Shown piece after piece: positions 54,601-61,270 of a stretch of 64,000 bases of DNA. A program made the translations under genes and the position numbers. The notes below the pieces were generated by a model. That model was given only the letters and a program-made list of their open reading frames with translations, had not been told where the DNA came from and searched no databases. Every line of letters begins with the position of its first letter. Positions within the stretch are counted from its first letter, which is position 1. Source of the stretch: Ursus arctos (taxonomy: Eukaryota; Chordata; Mammalia; Carnivora; Ursidae); NCBI RefSeq assembly GCF_023065955.2, contig NC_079873.1, positions 12,786,566 to 12,850,565 of the forward strand, written 5' to 3'.

Positions 54601-57600
54601 TCGACAGAGATAGAGACAGCCAGCGAGAGAGGGAACACAAGCAGGGGGAGTGGGAGAGGAAGAAGCAGGCTCACAGCAGAGGAGCCTGATGTGGGGCTCG
54701 ATCCCACAACGCCGGGATCACGCCCTGAGCCGAAGGCAGATGCTTCACCGCTGTGCCACCCAGGCGCCCCTTTTCTTAATTTTTTTTTTTTTTTTTAAAG
54801 AGGTTTCTGCCAAACTTCTTGACTGTAAAGTTACCGCTTTCCTCTTTGAAGGTAGTAAGTATTTTCTGGGGAGGTACTTTGAACTCTGTAAAAATATTCT
54901 GTTCCTCATCAGAATTTGAATGTATTCATGTATTTATTTGTATCTGTATAGACTCATGGTTCTGTTTTATGCAATGGTTATAATCTGTTGCTCTCGTTAT
55001 TTATTTTGATGCTCAGATTACCACCAGCTTGGCCAGTGGGAGCCCATTCAAGTTGGGTTCTGTGTCTTTTTGACTCATTCTCATCATTCTTTTAAGTGCT
55101 TCCTTGCTTTCTGGTATGGAGTAGTCCAGGCTCATCTTATTCTCTCCTGTATAACCCTGGAATTGGCCAGTTATCCAAAGAGTTCTGGTTCAGTTTAGTG
55201 GAAAATGGTATACAGACACCGAGATCTGAACACTAGTCATGTTCACTGCTATTGGGGTGTCACTACTCCTTGGTTCACTCAGTGGTCAGAGCTAGGGAAT
55301 ATTTGTGTGCTCATGTATATACACATACACTCATTTGCATCCCTATTGAATGAAAACCGTGTATTCATGGTGCTACCTCACAACAGGGATCATTCTAGAA
55401 TTTTCCCTTTCAATGTTTGTAACTCCCTTCTCTGACCACGAGAAACTTGGCTTGCACTATCCTTAATATTTTTATTTAGTTGGTCAACCCCCTGCGTGTA
55501 CCCAATCTTCCATTTTCACCACTACCCCCTCCCCTGCTCAGACACCCTCTTCTCCCGGCTCAGGCTGTCACTCCCCATTCCAGGCCAGCCCCATGTGGAC
55601 ACTCAACTTACCCAACTTGGTCACCAGCACCCCCTGCCAGATGATTCTCATATGCAGACAAGTTTGAGGACCACTGAAGGTTCTCAGGTTGAACTGCACT
55701 TCAGTCTTCTTATCAGTCATCTCCCACCTCACTGCTAACTCGTACTGATTGCTAGTTATTTGCATGCTGCCAGACATTGCCTTTCATAACAAAACAACAC
55801 CCACAATCCTTTCTTGTCACTGCTTGAAAGCTCTTAATTGTTCGGTAAACAGCAAATACAGTGCAGTCCCGGCTGCACTTGCAGTCTCCCAGGTTGAAGT
55901 GCTGGTCTCACAACAGTGCCTGCTTGCCTCTGCTGAGTCTCACAACAGTGCCTGCTTGACACAGTGTTGGTGTCATTGAAATCCCAAGAAATGCAGAGGT
56001 TTCATCTGTGTTCTGTGAGTTACCTTTTGCTGCTGTGGAGAAGAGAGCTATTCTTTTTGTCCTGTCCCACGGCTTCCGGTTCAAAAGCAAGTGAGAGGGG
56101 CTCCTGGGTGGCACAGCGGTTAAGCGTCTGCCTTCGGCTCAGGGCGTGATCCCGGCGTTATGGGATCGAGCCCCACATCAGGCTCCTCTGGTATGAGCCT
56201 GCTTCTTCCTCTCCCACTCCCCCTGCTTGTGTTCCCTCTCTCGCTGGCTGTCTCTATCTCTGTCGAATGAATAAATAAAATCTTTAAAAAAAAAAAACAA
56301 AAGCAAGTGAGAATCTCCTTTGAGCCTCACTCAGATTTGAAAATGCCCTGAAAAAATCTCTTCCCACCTCCACTAAAACAAATAACCCCCGCGTGCATTT
56401 GTATGCGCTGCACGCATTCTCAAATGTGTTGTTGTCTGTCCTGAAAAGTGTGAAGGAAGAAGTGTTTTGGAGGAACTACTTTTACCGGGTCTCCCTGATT
56501 AAGCAGTCAGCCCAGCTCACAGCCCTGGCCGCCCAGCAGCAGGCCTCCGGGAAGGAGGAGAAGAACCATGGCGTTGAGGAAGACCTGCCACTGACAGGTA
56601 TATTCAGAGAAGACTTCACCGTGTGTAATTAAAAAAAAAAAAAAGTTACTTTTAAAATACTCTTAGAGACTCTCATGAGCTTGTCATCTTGTACGTACCA
56701 AAAATGTCATTGTCATCTTCTGGAAAACTCTTTCCAGAGGAATATTCATTCTCATTGCCCTCTCTCTGACCCTGCTGTCACGTCTTCCCCAAGCTTTGCT
56801 TTCCCTTGCCTTCTTTTTCTTGGTCTTCGGGGTTTTTACTTCTTTTTACTTCTCCCTCCTTGCCCTTCACCGTGTAACATTTTATACCTTCTGTCCTCTA
56901 CGGATTCAGTCTACTGCTTTTCTTTGTTTCTCTGCCTTCCTTCCAAGCCGATGTTCCCCTAGTACTGTACTCTGTAGAGCAGAACCGAGCTCCATTCCAC
57001 GCCAAGTTACAGTGTCAAGCTCACACCTAGGCACCGTTACGTTGCACACTGGACTCTTATCATGACAGTTGACCCCTAGTGTTTTATAATACCAGCAGCA
57101 ATTTAAGATCTGTAATAGTAATTCAAATAAGGAAGGTATTCAAAAATAAGAAGAAAGATATTTTGTGTCATAATCTTAACGTTTCATGAACACCTGTGTG
57201 TAGGTACTAATTACAACTAGTGACTTACCTGTTCGTGGAATTTTAAATAATTATGCAAAACCATGTATCCTAAGGGTTGTACAGACCACTAGAAAAGAAC
57301 CTGACACTGCATTTAGGGTCAGGGAAATGTAATGAAGGTGCTCTACACAGTAAAATTTGGCATTTTGCATATGGGTGTTGAAAAGAATCCCAATTGTCTA
57401 TTATTCTTTACTATTTATTTTCATTGATTTTATTAGAAAATGCTGTTTTAGCAGATACTGCCTGTATCACAAAATGGGCTTAAGACAGGATTCAGTAAAG
57501 ACTGTATGCCTAGTATGAACCTAGTAAGGTTCATAAGATAGAAAATGTGGCCCAGGAGAAAGAGGGGAAGCTGTGATTGAGCATTGCACTTTGCTTTGTG

Positions 57601-60600
57601 CTTTCTAGCATTCGTGACAAATGGAAAATTTGATAAATAACTGAATTCTCATTATCCTAAAAGACGGAGCAGAACTATTCCTGAATTTGATTTCAGTTAA
57701 CACTGAGGCCAAAATTTATTTCCTGCTTGGAAATCTTATATGAGGAGTATCAAATAGGATGACATAAAAAAAATATTCCCAAAAGAAAGGAGTTGAAATG
57801 GTCTCACCTAGCTATTTCTTGAAAGCATAACATAAGAGCTCATTTCTGAAAATTATGTAGTATCGTCGTACTTGTGGATATTTTAGTTGTTACTATAATA
57901 TGTATTCAGAATTGAATCAAGCAATTTTTGTCTCTTTTATTCTCACTTCTTAGAGGCAGTACGGCCCAAAACGCCACCTGTCGTAATCAAATCTCAGCTT
58001 AAAACTCAAGAGGTAATACAGTTTTACATTGTACCTAGTAGTTGATGTCTGGAAATGCAGTAACTCTGTGTTAACTATCTCAGATCCCATTTGAAACTGC
58101 TTAAGTATATGGGTCTTATCTGTTTTGAAGAAGAGGGGTCCAGCACTTGCGTACTTAGGGACCTGTAGCTGAGACATGAGGCGATTCCCTGGTATCAGTC
58201 ATTTTAGATGTGTTCTCAGGAATTGGACTGAGTGACTGGAGTGGCCCAAACTGTGAGGAAGCATAGTGGATTCAGGTGGTAGCTCATCTGGTTCCCAAGC
58301 AGCCGCGCAGGTTAGAAGGCTAGAGAGCAGTGAGCATCTGACTAGCGGAGGAAGGAGACGAAAGGGACGCTGCGCTAACTGCCGCTTAGAAAACCATTCC
58401 CAGAGCTCCTTTGTTGCATTTCAGGATGAAGAGGAGATTTCTACCAGTCCAGGGGTTTCTGAGTTTGTCAGTGACGCCTTTGATGCCTGTAACTTAAATC
58501 AGGAGGATCTGAGGAAGGAAATGGAGCAACTGGTTCTTGACAAAAAGGAGGAGGAGACAGCCGTTCTAGAAGGTACCAGACAAACAAAATAGCTGTGCTC
58601 TTTTCCGATTCCGAAGTCGATTGTAGAAAATGTCATTCTGAAGCAGATATACAAACACAGTAACTTCTGCGTCAGAATTGCTTCTCTGTTCCCCATTAGA
58701 AGATGGATTCTAGCACACGTGACGAGATCTCACATCCCCCTGCCTCAGCATGCACAGGAGTGTAGAGAGGAGAAACTGAGCCCAGAGAGGATAAGTGATT
58801 GGTCCAAGGCACCTCAGCCGCAAGAACATGTAGCCAGCGACAGGTGACAAAGAGTGCACACCCTTTCACTTAGAGACAGCATCCTCTAACCTTCTACTTG
58901 GGTTTATACTTTTTTTTTTTTTTTAAGATTTTATTATTTGAGAGAGAGCGAGCATGTGCACATAAGAAGGGAGAAGGGCAGAGAGAGAAGCAGGCTCCCT
59001 GCTGAGCAGGAAGCCTGACATGGGGCTCGATTCCAGGACCCTGGGCTCGTAATCTGAGTCAAAGGCAGATGCTTAACCAACTGAGCCATCCAGGCGCCCC
59101 TTGACTTTATACTTAGATGTAGAAGATTCTTTTCCCTGCTGCTCTGTGCCACAGGAGCATTGCCTCAGGAAGGAGCATGCTGCCTTTAAAAAAATAATAA
59201 TTTAGAGACAAAGTACAAGCTGGGGGCGGGGGGCGGCTGATTTCTTTGGCACATCAGGACAAATGAGTGGCTTTCTACTGGATGAAAAGCAAAGGCTCGG
59301 GTTAATCATCATCAAACCAAGAGTGTTTTATGAAGCCTTCTGAGACTTACAATGTACTCAGGAAGCCGGCTTTCCCCCATTTGTACAGAGAGCACCCGTG
59401 AGAAAACTAGCCTCCCAGAGTTGAACTGGAACCCTGATGGCACACTGTGGAGGGACTCTGGAGGAAAGAATTGGGAAGGAAGGAGGTAGGAAGAGTTTCT
59501 GGGGCAAAGAGAGGCCAGAGGGGAAGTGAAAACTTGGGCTCACTAGCTACCTCAGACCCCTCCCTCCCCCATCTGTTTCTGATAGAGATGACTGCTGGCC
59601 ACCGCGGAGGGACGGGGGGCAAGAGTCCCGTGTGTTGTAGGCGACAGCCAGAGCAGCCTGTGTGCTGGTTCCCTTTTTGCCGGTGATGGCTAGTAGCACA
59701 GACCCCGCAGGAAACTGGAAGTTGCCCTGAGGCGGGATTCATAAGGTGCTGGCTGGCTGCTCTGGGCAAGCTGTTCTTTCATTGAACTCCTGCCCGAGTT
59801 ATAATTTGGACCACATAATATTCTTTTATGTATTCATTGTTTCGGCCCCGCAGCTAAATTGTAAGTTTTCCTCAAGGGCAATTACACCTTGTTTTGGTCA
59901 TCCCACAGTACCTGACATGGAGTCTGGCACCCAGTAAGCCCCTAATAAATATTTGTGACATTGGTGGTTTGCCATGCAACATACCGTGTCCTTCCCCTTG
60001 AGTCTCTGCTGCCAAAAAAATGAAAACATTGGGTTTTTGTTTTCTCTATAGCTACTAAATTTAAGGTTTGTTTTTATTATTTTTTTTAATTTTGTTTATT
60101 TATTTGTCAGAGAAGGGAGTACAAGCAGGGGGAGCGGCAGGCAGAGCAGGCAGAGGGAGAAGCAGGCTCCCTGCTGAACAGGGAGCCCGATGCAGGGCTC
60201 GATCCCAGGACCCCAAAATCATGACCTGAGCTGAAGGCAGACGCTTAACCTACTGAGCCACCCAGGCATCCCAAGGTTTGTTTTTAAAAGAAGAAAAGGG
60301 AGGTGCCCACCTGGCTTAGTCAGCGGATCGTGTGACTCTTGATCTCAGGATCGTGAGTTCGAGCCCCACTTTGGGGGTAGAGATTACTTAAAATCCCCTC
60401 CCACACCCATATATTGAGGGTCTAAGCGGAAAGTTGCAGTTCTGAATCTCAGTGCAGAAGAGGAACGTGAGAGCGTAGATGGAGCCCAGTGTGCAGGGCC
60501 AGGCTTCATCAAAAGACCTCCTGACTTCAGGTTCTGGTATCCGTTGCCACTCTGGGGAGACGACGCTGAAGTGCTTACGCACAGATTGTGAAGCGTGGCT

Positions 60601-61270
60601 CCATCTGGATGTGTTACTATCAAGCTGTGTGTTCTTGGGCAAGTCACTTAACCTCTCTAAGCCTCTGTTTTCCAACCTGTAAAATGTGCAGCAGTGTATC
60701 TAGTTCTTGGATTGTTCTAAAGATGGGGGGGAAAAAAGGAGTGATATGTAGAAAGCAGTTAGCACAGTGCCCAGCTCATTGAGTGCTCAAGAAACATTAG
60801 CTGTTTTTTTCTACCATGGTCATTGTTGATAGTGGTAAAAATTTATTTGCAACCAAATATTAATTATCAACTGTCCATTTAAATATAAGGAAAAGCAGAG
60901 GTTTTAGAAATCAAAATAATACCCAGTAGTATAGCACTTACCCGATTCATCTTTCTAATCATATTTCCTTTCAGTTACTGTTAAAATTTGGTCCATTTTT
61001 CTGAACAGACATGGCGAGGAAGCTTGAGATGTTAAAAATTGCCAAGGCTAGGACTTCCACAGGGAATTATACTTGACCGAGTTGTTAAAACCAGCATTGT
61101 GAATTCAGAGAGAATCTTTTCCTTCTCATTTGTTTCTTTCAGAAGATTCTGCAGATTGGGAAAAAGAACTACAACAGGAACTTCAGGAATATGAAGTGGT
61201 GACAGAATCGGAGAAACGAGATGAAAACTGGGATAAGGAAATAGAGAAAATGCTGCAGGAGGAAAATTAG
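33326..61270 (+). CDS. SYAP1: Synapse-associated protein 1 (9 coding exons, complete)
   Basis: SYAP1 is the vertebrate relative of fly SAP47, a cytoplasmic and Golgi/synapse-associated BSD-domain adaptor linked to mTORC2-dependent AKT1 phosphorylation. Coding exons are 33326-33521, 40040-40158, 40936-41002, 44825-44898, 48581-48720, 56449-56597, 57954-58012, 58425-58572 and 61143-61270, totalling 1,080 nt: 359 residues plus TAG. All junctions are GT-AG and keep phase. Residues 1-65 form a variable acidic/Gln-rich N-terminus starting [11 protein letters not shown]. Residues ~66-127 are a Lys/Glu-rich helical stretch. The BSD domain spans ~160-225, with its FW signature at Phe-205/Trp-206 ([10 protein letters not shown]). 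Residues ~269-359 are a highly acidic, coiled-coil-like tail ending in EMLQ-type repeats. Human SYAP1 is 352 residues as I recall; the extra seven fall in exon 1. No lesion is seen. Confidence 0.98.
34075..34220 (-). repeat. MIR SINE remnant
   Basis: AACAAGCCCAGAGTTACTGG, AGCAAGCGGTAGATGTGG and TATTTGAACCTAGCTC resemble MIR core. SYAP1 intron 1; orientation is uncertain. Confidence 0.5.
34916..35022 (-). mobile_element. Short-form carnivore SINE
   Basis: Poly-T, TGGGGCTTGAACTCACAACC, ending GAGCCAGCCAGGCACTCC. Flanks AAAAGTCACTT / AGAAGTCAGTT. Confidence 0.9.
35094..35290 (-). mobile_element. Long-form carnivore SINE
   Basis: AAAGATTTTATTTATTTATT ... GAGCCACCCAGGCGCCCC, with an internal 13-base G-run. 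Confidence 0.92.
35697..35892 (-). mobile_element. Long-form carnivore SINE, young
   Basis: Poly-T ... GTGCCACCCAGGCGCCC. Perfect 17 bp duplications CCCCAAAGTAACTTCTT (35,680-35,696 and 35,893-35,909). Confidence 0.95.
35910..37160. other. SYAP1 intron 1, nothing recognised
   Basis: Single-copy-looking sequence with no repeat family or exon that I can name. Confidence 0.45.
37165..37325 (+). repeat. MIR SINE
   Basis: GGGCAAATCATTTATCCTCT, GAGCCTTGGCTTACCTGTCT and GTAAAACTGGGCAGATTATA are MIR text. Confidence 0.75.
37896..38001 (-). mobile_element. Short-form carnivore SINE
   Basis: TTTATTTATTTATTTAAGTA, TGTGGGGCTCGAACTCACG, ending AAGCCAGGCACC. Perfect 12 bp duplications CTAAAATACCAG (37,884-37,895; 38,002-38,013). 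Confidence 0.92.
38014..39258. other. SYAP1 intron 1; L2-like traces only
   Basis: 38,260-38,345 (AGCAAGTACTTATTGGTCAC; CACTGGGGATACAGTGGTGA) resembles L2. The remainder is unassigned, with no exon supported. Confidence 0.4.
39272..39471 (-). mobile_element. Long-form carnivore SINE
   Basis: AAAGATTTTATTTATTTGAC ... CCTCCCAGGCGCCCC. 13 bp duplications TGTTCCAGTTTTA (39,259-39,271; 39,472-39,484). Confidence 0.93.
40040..40158 (+). CDS. SYAP1: SYAP1 exon 2, residues 66-105
   Basis: The acceptor is TTTACAG and the donor GATAAG|GTACAT; 119 nt. It encodes [20 protein letters not shown] through KIDDIIDK, an amphipathic helical stretch. Confidence 0.97.
40936..41002 (+). CDS. SYAP1: SYAP1 exon 3, residues 106-127
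   Basis: The acceptor is TTTTTAACAG and the donor TCAG|GTATGA; 67 nt, leaving in phase 1. It encodes [20 protein letters not shown] then KS. Confidence 0.97.
41459..41671 (-). mobile_element. Long-form SINE with a (TTCC)n tract at its tail
   Basis: The SINE body (AGATTTTATGTATTTATTTG ... GAGCCACCCAGGCATCCC) is preceded by about 11 TTCC units (41,459-41,504). Both lie inside flanks CAGTACATTTCTT / CAATACATTTCTT, so the microsatellite grew within the inserted tail. Confidence 0.92.
42140..42262. mobile_element. MER-type DNA transposon fragment
   Basis: GACAGCCACATGGAGCTAGT, AGAACATTTCCATCATTGCA and AAGTTCTGTTGGTCAGCACT match a common mammalian hAT-like MER element. Confidence 0.6.
42455..42830 (+). 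repeat. Two MIR copies
   Basis: The first (GTGGGTACTTTATATACAAT; GGTTGCTCAGCTGGTAAGTG) and second (CAGTCACAGTAACTCTCTGA; TCCATTTTGCAGAGAAGGAA) MIR cores are separated by A-rich sequence. Confidence 0.65.
43750..44212. repeat. Old L1-like sequence
   Basis: AGAAATAATTTTAATTTACC, TTACATGGTCCAGCTGTCAG and AATATAACATTGATACAGTG resemble L1ME-type 3' sequence. It is cut by the following SINE. Confidence 0.5.
44213..44397 (-). mobile_element. Long-form carnivore SINE
   Basis: TTTTTAAAGATTTTATTTAT ... GAGCCACCCAGGCGCC; upstream of SYAP1 exon 4. Confidence 0.92.
44825..44898 (+). CDS. SYAP1: SYAP1 exon 4, residues 128-152
   Basis: The acceptor is CCTTTAG and the donor TCAGCT|GTAAGT; 74 nt. It encodes [19 protein letters not shown] then ILALSA. 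Confidence 0.97.
45360..45600 (+). repeat. MIR followed by L2-like sequence
   Basis: ATAGCACCTGACAGCTTCAG and GTCTGTGAGGTAGATAGGGG (MIR), then CAGAAGCTGGCTTTGATCTC and GCCTGCCCGGCATAGGACCC (L2 3' text). Confidence 0.55.
46080..46740 (+). repeat. L2 LINE 3' part
   Basis: CTTCTAATGGCATCTCATCT, GAGGCCCTTGGCTTCACACA, CTGTCCTGGCCTCCCAGCAC and the terminal GAAGGCAGGGACTCCATC follow the L2 order. Confidence 0.7.
46741..48580. other. SYAP1 intron 4, nothing recognised
   Basis: No SINE, MIR or L1 that I can name in about 1.8 kb; no exon supported. 47,480-47,960 has purine-rich text of unknown origin. Confidence 0.4.
48581..48720 (+). CDS. SYAP1: SYAP1 exon 5, residues 153-199, start of BSD domain
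   Basis: The acceptor is TCATCAAAG and the donor AAACT|GTAAGC; 140 nt. It encodes [19 protein letters not shown] through [10 protein letters not shown], the first part of the BSD domain. Confidence 0.97.
48851..48916. repeat. (CT)n(CTGT)n(CA)n microsatellite
   Basis: Compound run of CT, CTGT and CA units 130 bp after SYAP1 exon 5; likely polymorphic. Confidence 0.92.
49035..49265 (+). repeat. L2 LINE fragment
   Basis: AAGGCTCATCAGGATCTGGC, CCACTCAGGCTCTGCTCTC and GGCCCTCTTCTCCTCCAGAA follow the L2 order. Confidence 0.55.
49415..49634 (-). mobile_element. Long-form carnivore SINE, diverged
   Basis: AAAAAGATTTTATCTATTTA ... GAGTCACCCAGGTGCCCC. Flanks AGCACTCTATTCTTT / AGCACTCTGTTCTTT. Confidence 0.92.
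49640..50389. other. SYAP1 intron 5, nothing recognised
   Basis: GC-richer intronic sequence with overlapping open frames of up to 138 codons (49,715-50,131) lacking recognisable motifs. No repeat family named. Confidence 0.4.
50400..50590 (-). mobile_element. Long-form carnivore SINE
   Basis: CTGTATTTATTTATTTGACA ... GAACCACCCAGGCACCCC. Confidence 0.92.
50873..50946 (+). mobile_element. 5'-damaged short-form SINE
   Basis: GGGGCATGATTCTTGATCTC ... GATGCAGAGATTACTTTACA with an AATAAATA tail; most of the head is deleted. TAGCTATTTTT flanks both sides. It is one of four sense copies in SYAP1. Confidence 0.85.
50950..52200. other. SYAP1 intron 5, nothing recognised
   Basis: Contains a minus-strand open frame at 51,145-51,381 of unknown nature (see findings). 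No repeat family identified. Confidence 0.4.
52201..52381 (-). mobile_element. Long-form carnivore SINE
   Basis: Poly-T, AGATTTTATTTATTAGCG ... GAGCCACCCAGGCATCCC. Flanks CTCAGAATTTTT / CTCAGAATCTTT. Confidence 0.92.
52870..53041 (-). mobile_element. Long-form carnivore SINE, internally deleted
   Basis: TAAAGATTTATTTATTGTAC ... GATCCACCCAGGTGCTCC. Flanks TTGTATTGCTTTTTA / TTGCATTGCTTTTTA. Confidence 0.9.
53510..53681 (+). mobile_element. SINE, sense to SYAP1, tail without AATAAA
   Basis: GGGGCGCTTGGGTGGCTTAG ... CCACTCCCTTTCTTAAAAAA. The tail has no AATAAA. Confidence 0.9.
54180..55440. repeat. Old L1-like block, split by a SINE
   Basis: TCATTTGTCCCAATGTCCTT, TTTCTGCCAAACTTCTTGAC, AAGTATTTTCTGGGGAGGTA and TCCAGGCTCATCTTATTCTC are in the order of an L1ME-type 3' region. 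Ends approximate. Confidence 0.55.
54570..54801 (-). mobile_element. SINE plus extra poly-T inside L1, 19 bp duplication
   Basis: SINE body 54,580-54,770, then a separate T-run (54,771-54,801). The block is flanked by perfect GGTTTCTGCCAAACTTCTT (54,551-54,569; 54,802-54,820). Confidence 0.92.
55441..56080. other. SYAP1 intron 5, little recognised
   Basis: A possible MER5 remnant (CAGATGATTCTCATATGCAG, 55,640) and a local duplication of CTCACAACAGTGCCTGCTTG (55,908-55,927 and 55,940-55,959). Otherwise unassigned. Confidence 0.45.
56097..56297 (+). mobile_element. Young full-length SINE, sense to SYAP1
   Basis: GGGGCTCCTGGGTGGCACAG ... GAATGAATAAATAAAATCTT. Perfect 15 bp duplications CAAAAGCAAGTGAGA (56,082-56,096; 56,298-56,312), 150 bp before exon 6. 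Confidence 0.95.
56449..56597 (+). CDS. SYAP1: SYAP1 exon 6, residues 199-249, BSD FW motif
   Basis: The acceptor is TGAAAAG and the donor ACAG|GTATAT; 149 nt. It encodes [20 protein letters not shown] and on to GVEEDLPLT. The Phe-Trp pair is the hallmark of BSD domains. A young sense-strand SINE ends about 150 bp upstream. Confidence 0.97.
56598..57953. other. SYAP1 intron 6, nothing recognised
   Basis: Free of SINEs and of any repeat family I can name; pyrimidine-rich first third, AT-rich remainder. Confidence 0.45.
57954..58012 (+). CDS. SYAP1: SYAP1 exon 7, residues 249-268
   Basis: The acceptor is CTTCTTAG and the donor CAAGAG|GTAATA; 59 nt. It encodes [20 protein letters not shown], a proline-containing linker after the BSD domain. 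This is the shortest coding exon of the gene. Confidence 0.97.
58425..58572 (+). CDS. SYAP1: SYAP1 exon 8, residues 269-318
   Basis: The acceptor is GCATTTCAG and the donor CTAGAAG|GTACCA; 148 nt. It encodes [20 protein letters not shown] and on to EEETAVLE, strongly acidic with candidate Ser/Thr phospho-acceptors (STSPG). Confidence 0.97.
58912..59100 (-). mobile_element. Long-form carnivore SINE
   Basis: Poly-T, AGATTTTATTATTTGAGAG ... GAGCCATCCAGGCGCCCC. Flanks TTTATACTT / TTTATACTTA. A MIR remnant (58,780-58,850) precedes it. Confidence 0.92.
59790..59965 (+). repeat. L2 LINE 3' end
   Basis: TAAATTGTAAGTTTTCCTCA, CAGTACCTGACATGGAGTCT and CCCCTAATAAATATTTGTGA are L2 terminal text. Confidence 0.75.
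60079..60272 (-). mobile_element. Long-form carnivore SINE
   Basis: AATTTTGTTTATTTATTTGT ... GAGCCACCCAGGCATCCC. Flanks AAGGTTTGTTTTTA on both sides. Confidence 0.93.
60301..60393 (+). mobile_element. Short-form SINE, sense to SYAP1, tail without AATAAA
   Basis: GAGGTGCCCACCTGGCTTAG ... GGGTAGAGATTACTTAAAAT, then non-A sequence; no AATAAA tail. Confidence 0.85.
60585..60800 (+). repeat. MIR SINE
   Basis: GTGTTCTTGGGCAAGTCACT, TAACCTCTCTAAGCCTCTGT and CACAGTGCCCAGCTCATTGA are MIR core and end. Confidence 0.85.
61143..61270 (+). CDS. SYAP1: SYAP1 exon 9, residues 318-359 and stop
   Basis: The acceptor is TTTCTTTCAG and the TAG stop lies at 61268-61270. It encodes [18 protein letters not shown] through [12 protein letters not shown]. 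An AATAAA lies only 12 bases past the stop (61282-61287). Confidence 0.97.

Noticed and set aside
58266..58592. Possible alternative SYAP1 exon: intron 7 reads open into exon 8
   Set aside because: The open stretch has no ATG, and retained intron 7 meets a TGA in frame soon after exon 7, so no product is supported.
438..60393. tRNA genes suggested by SINE heads
   Set aside because: The heads are tRNA-derived parts of retroposons with A/B-box remnants; none is a foldable stand-alone tRNA gene.
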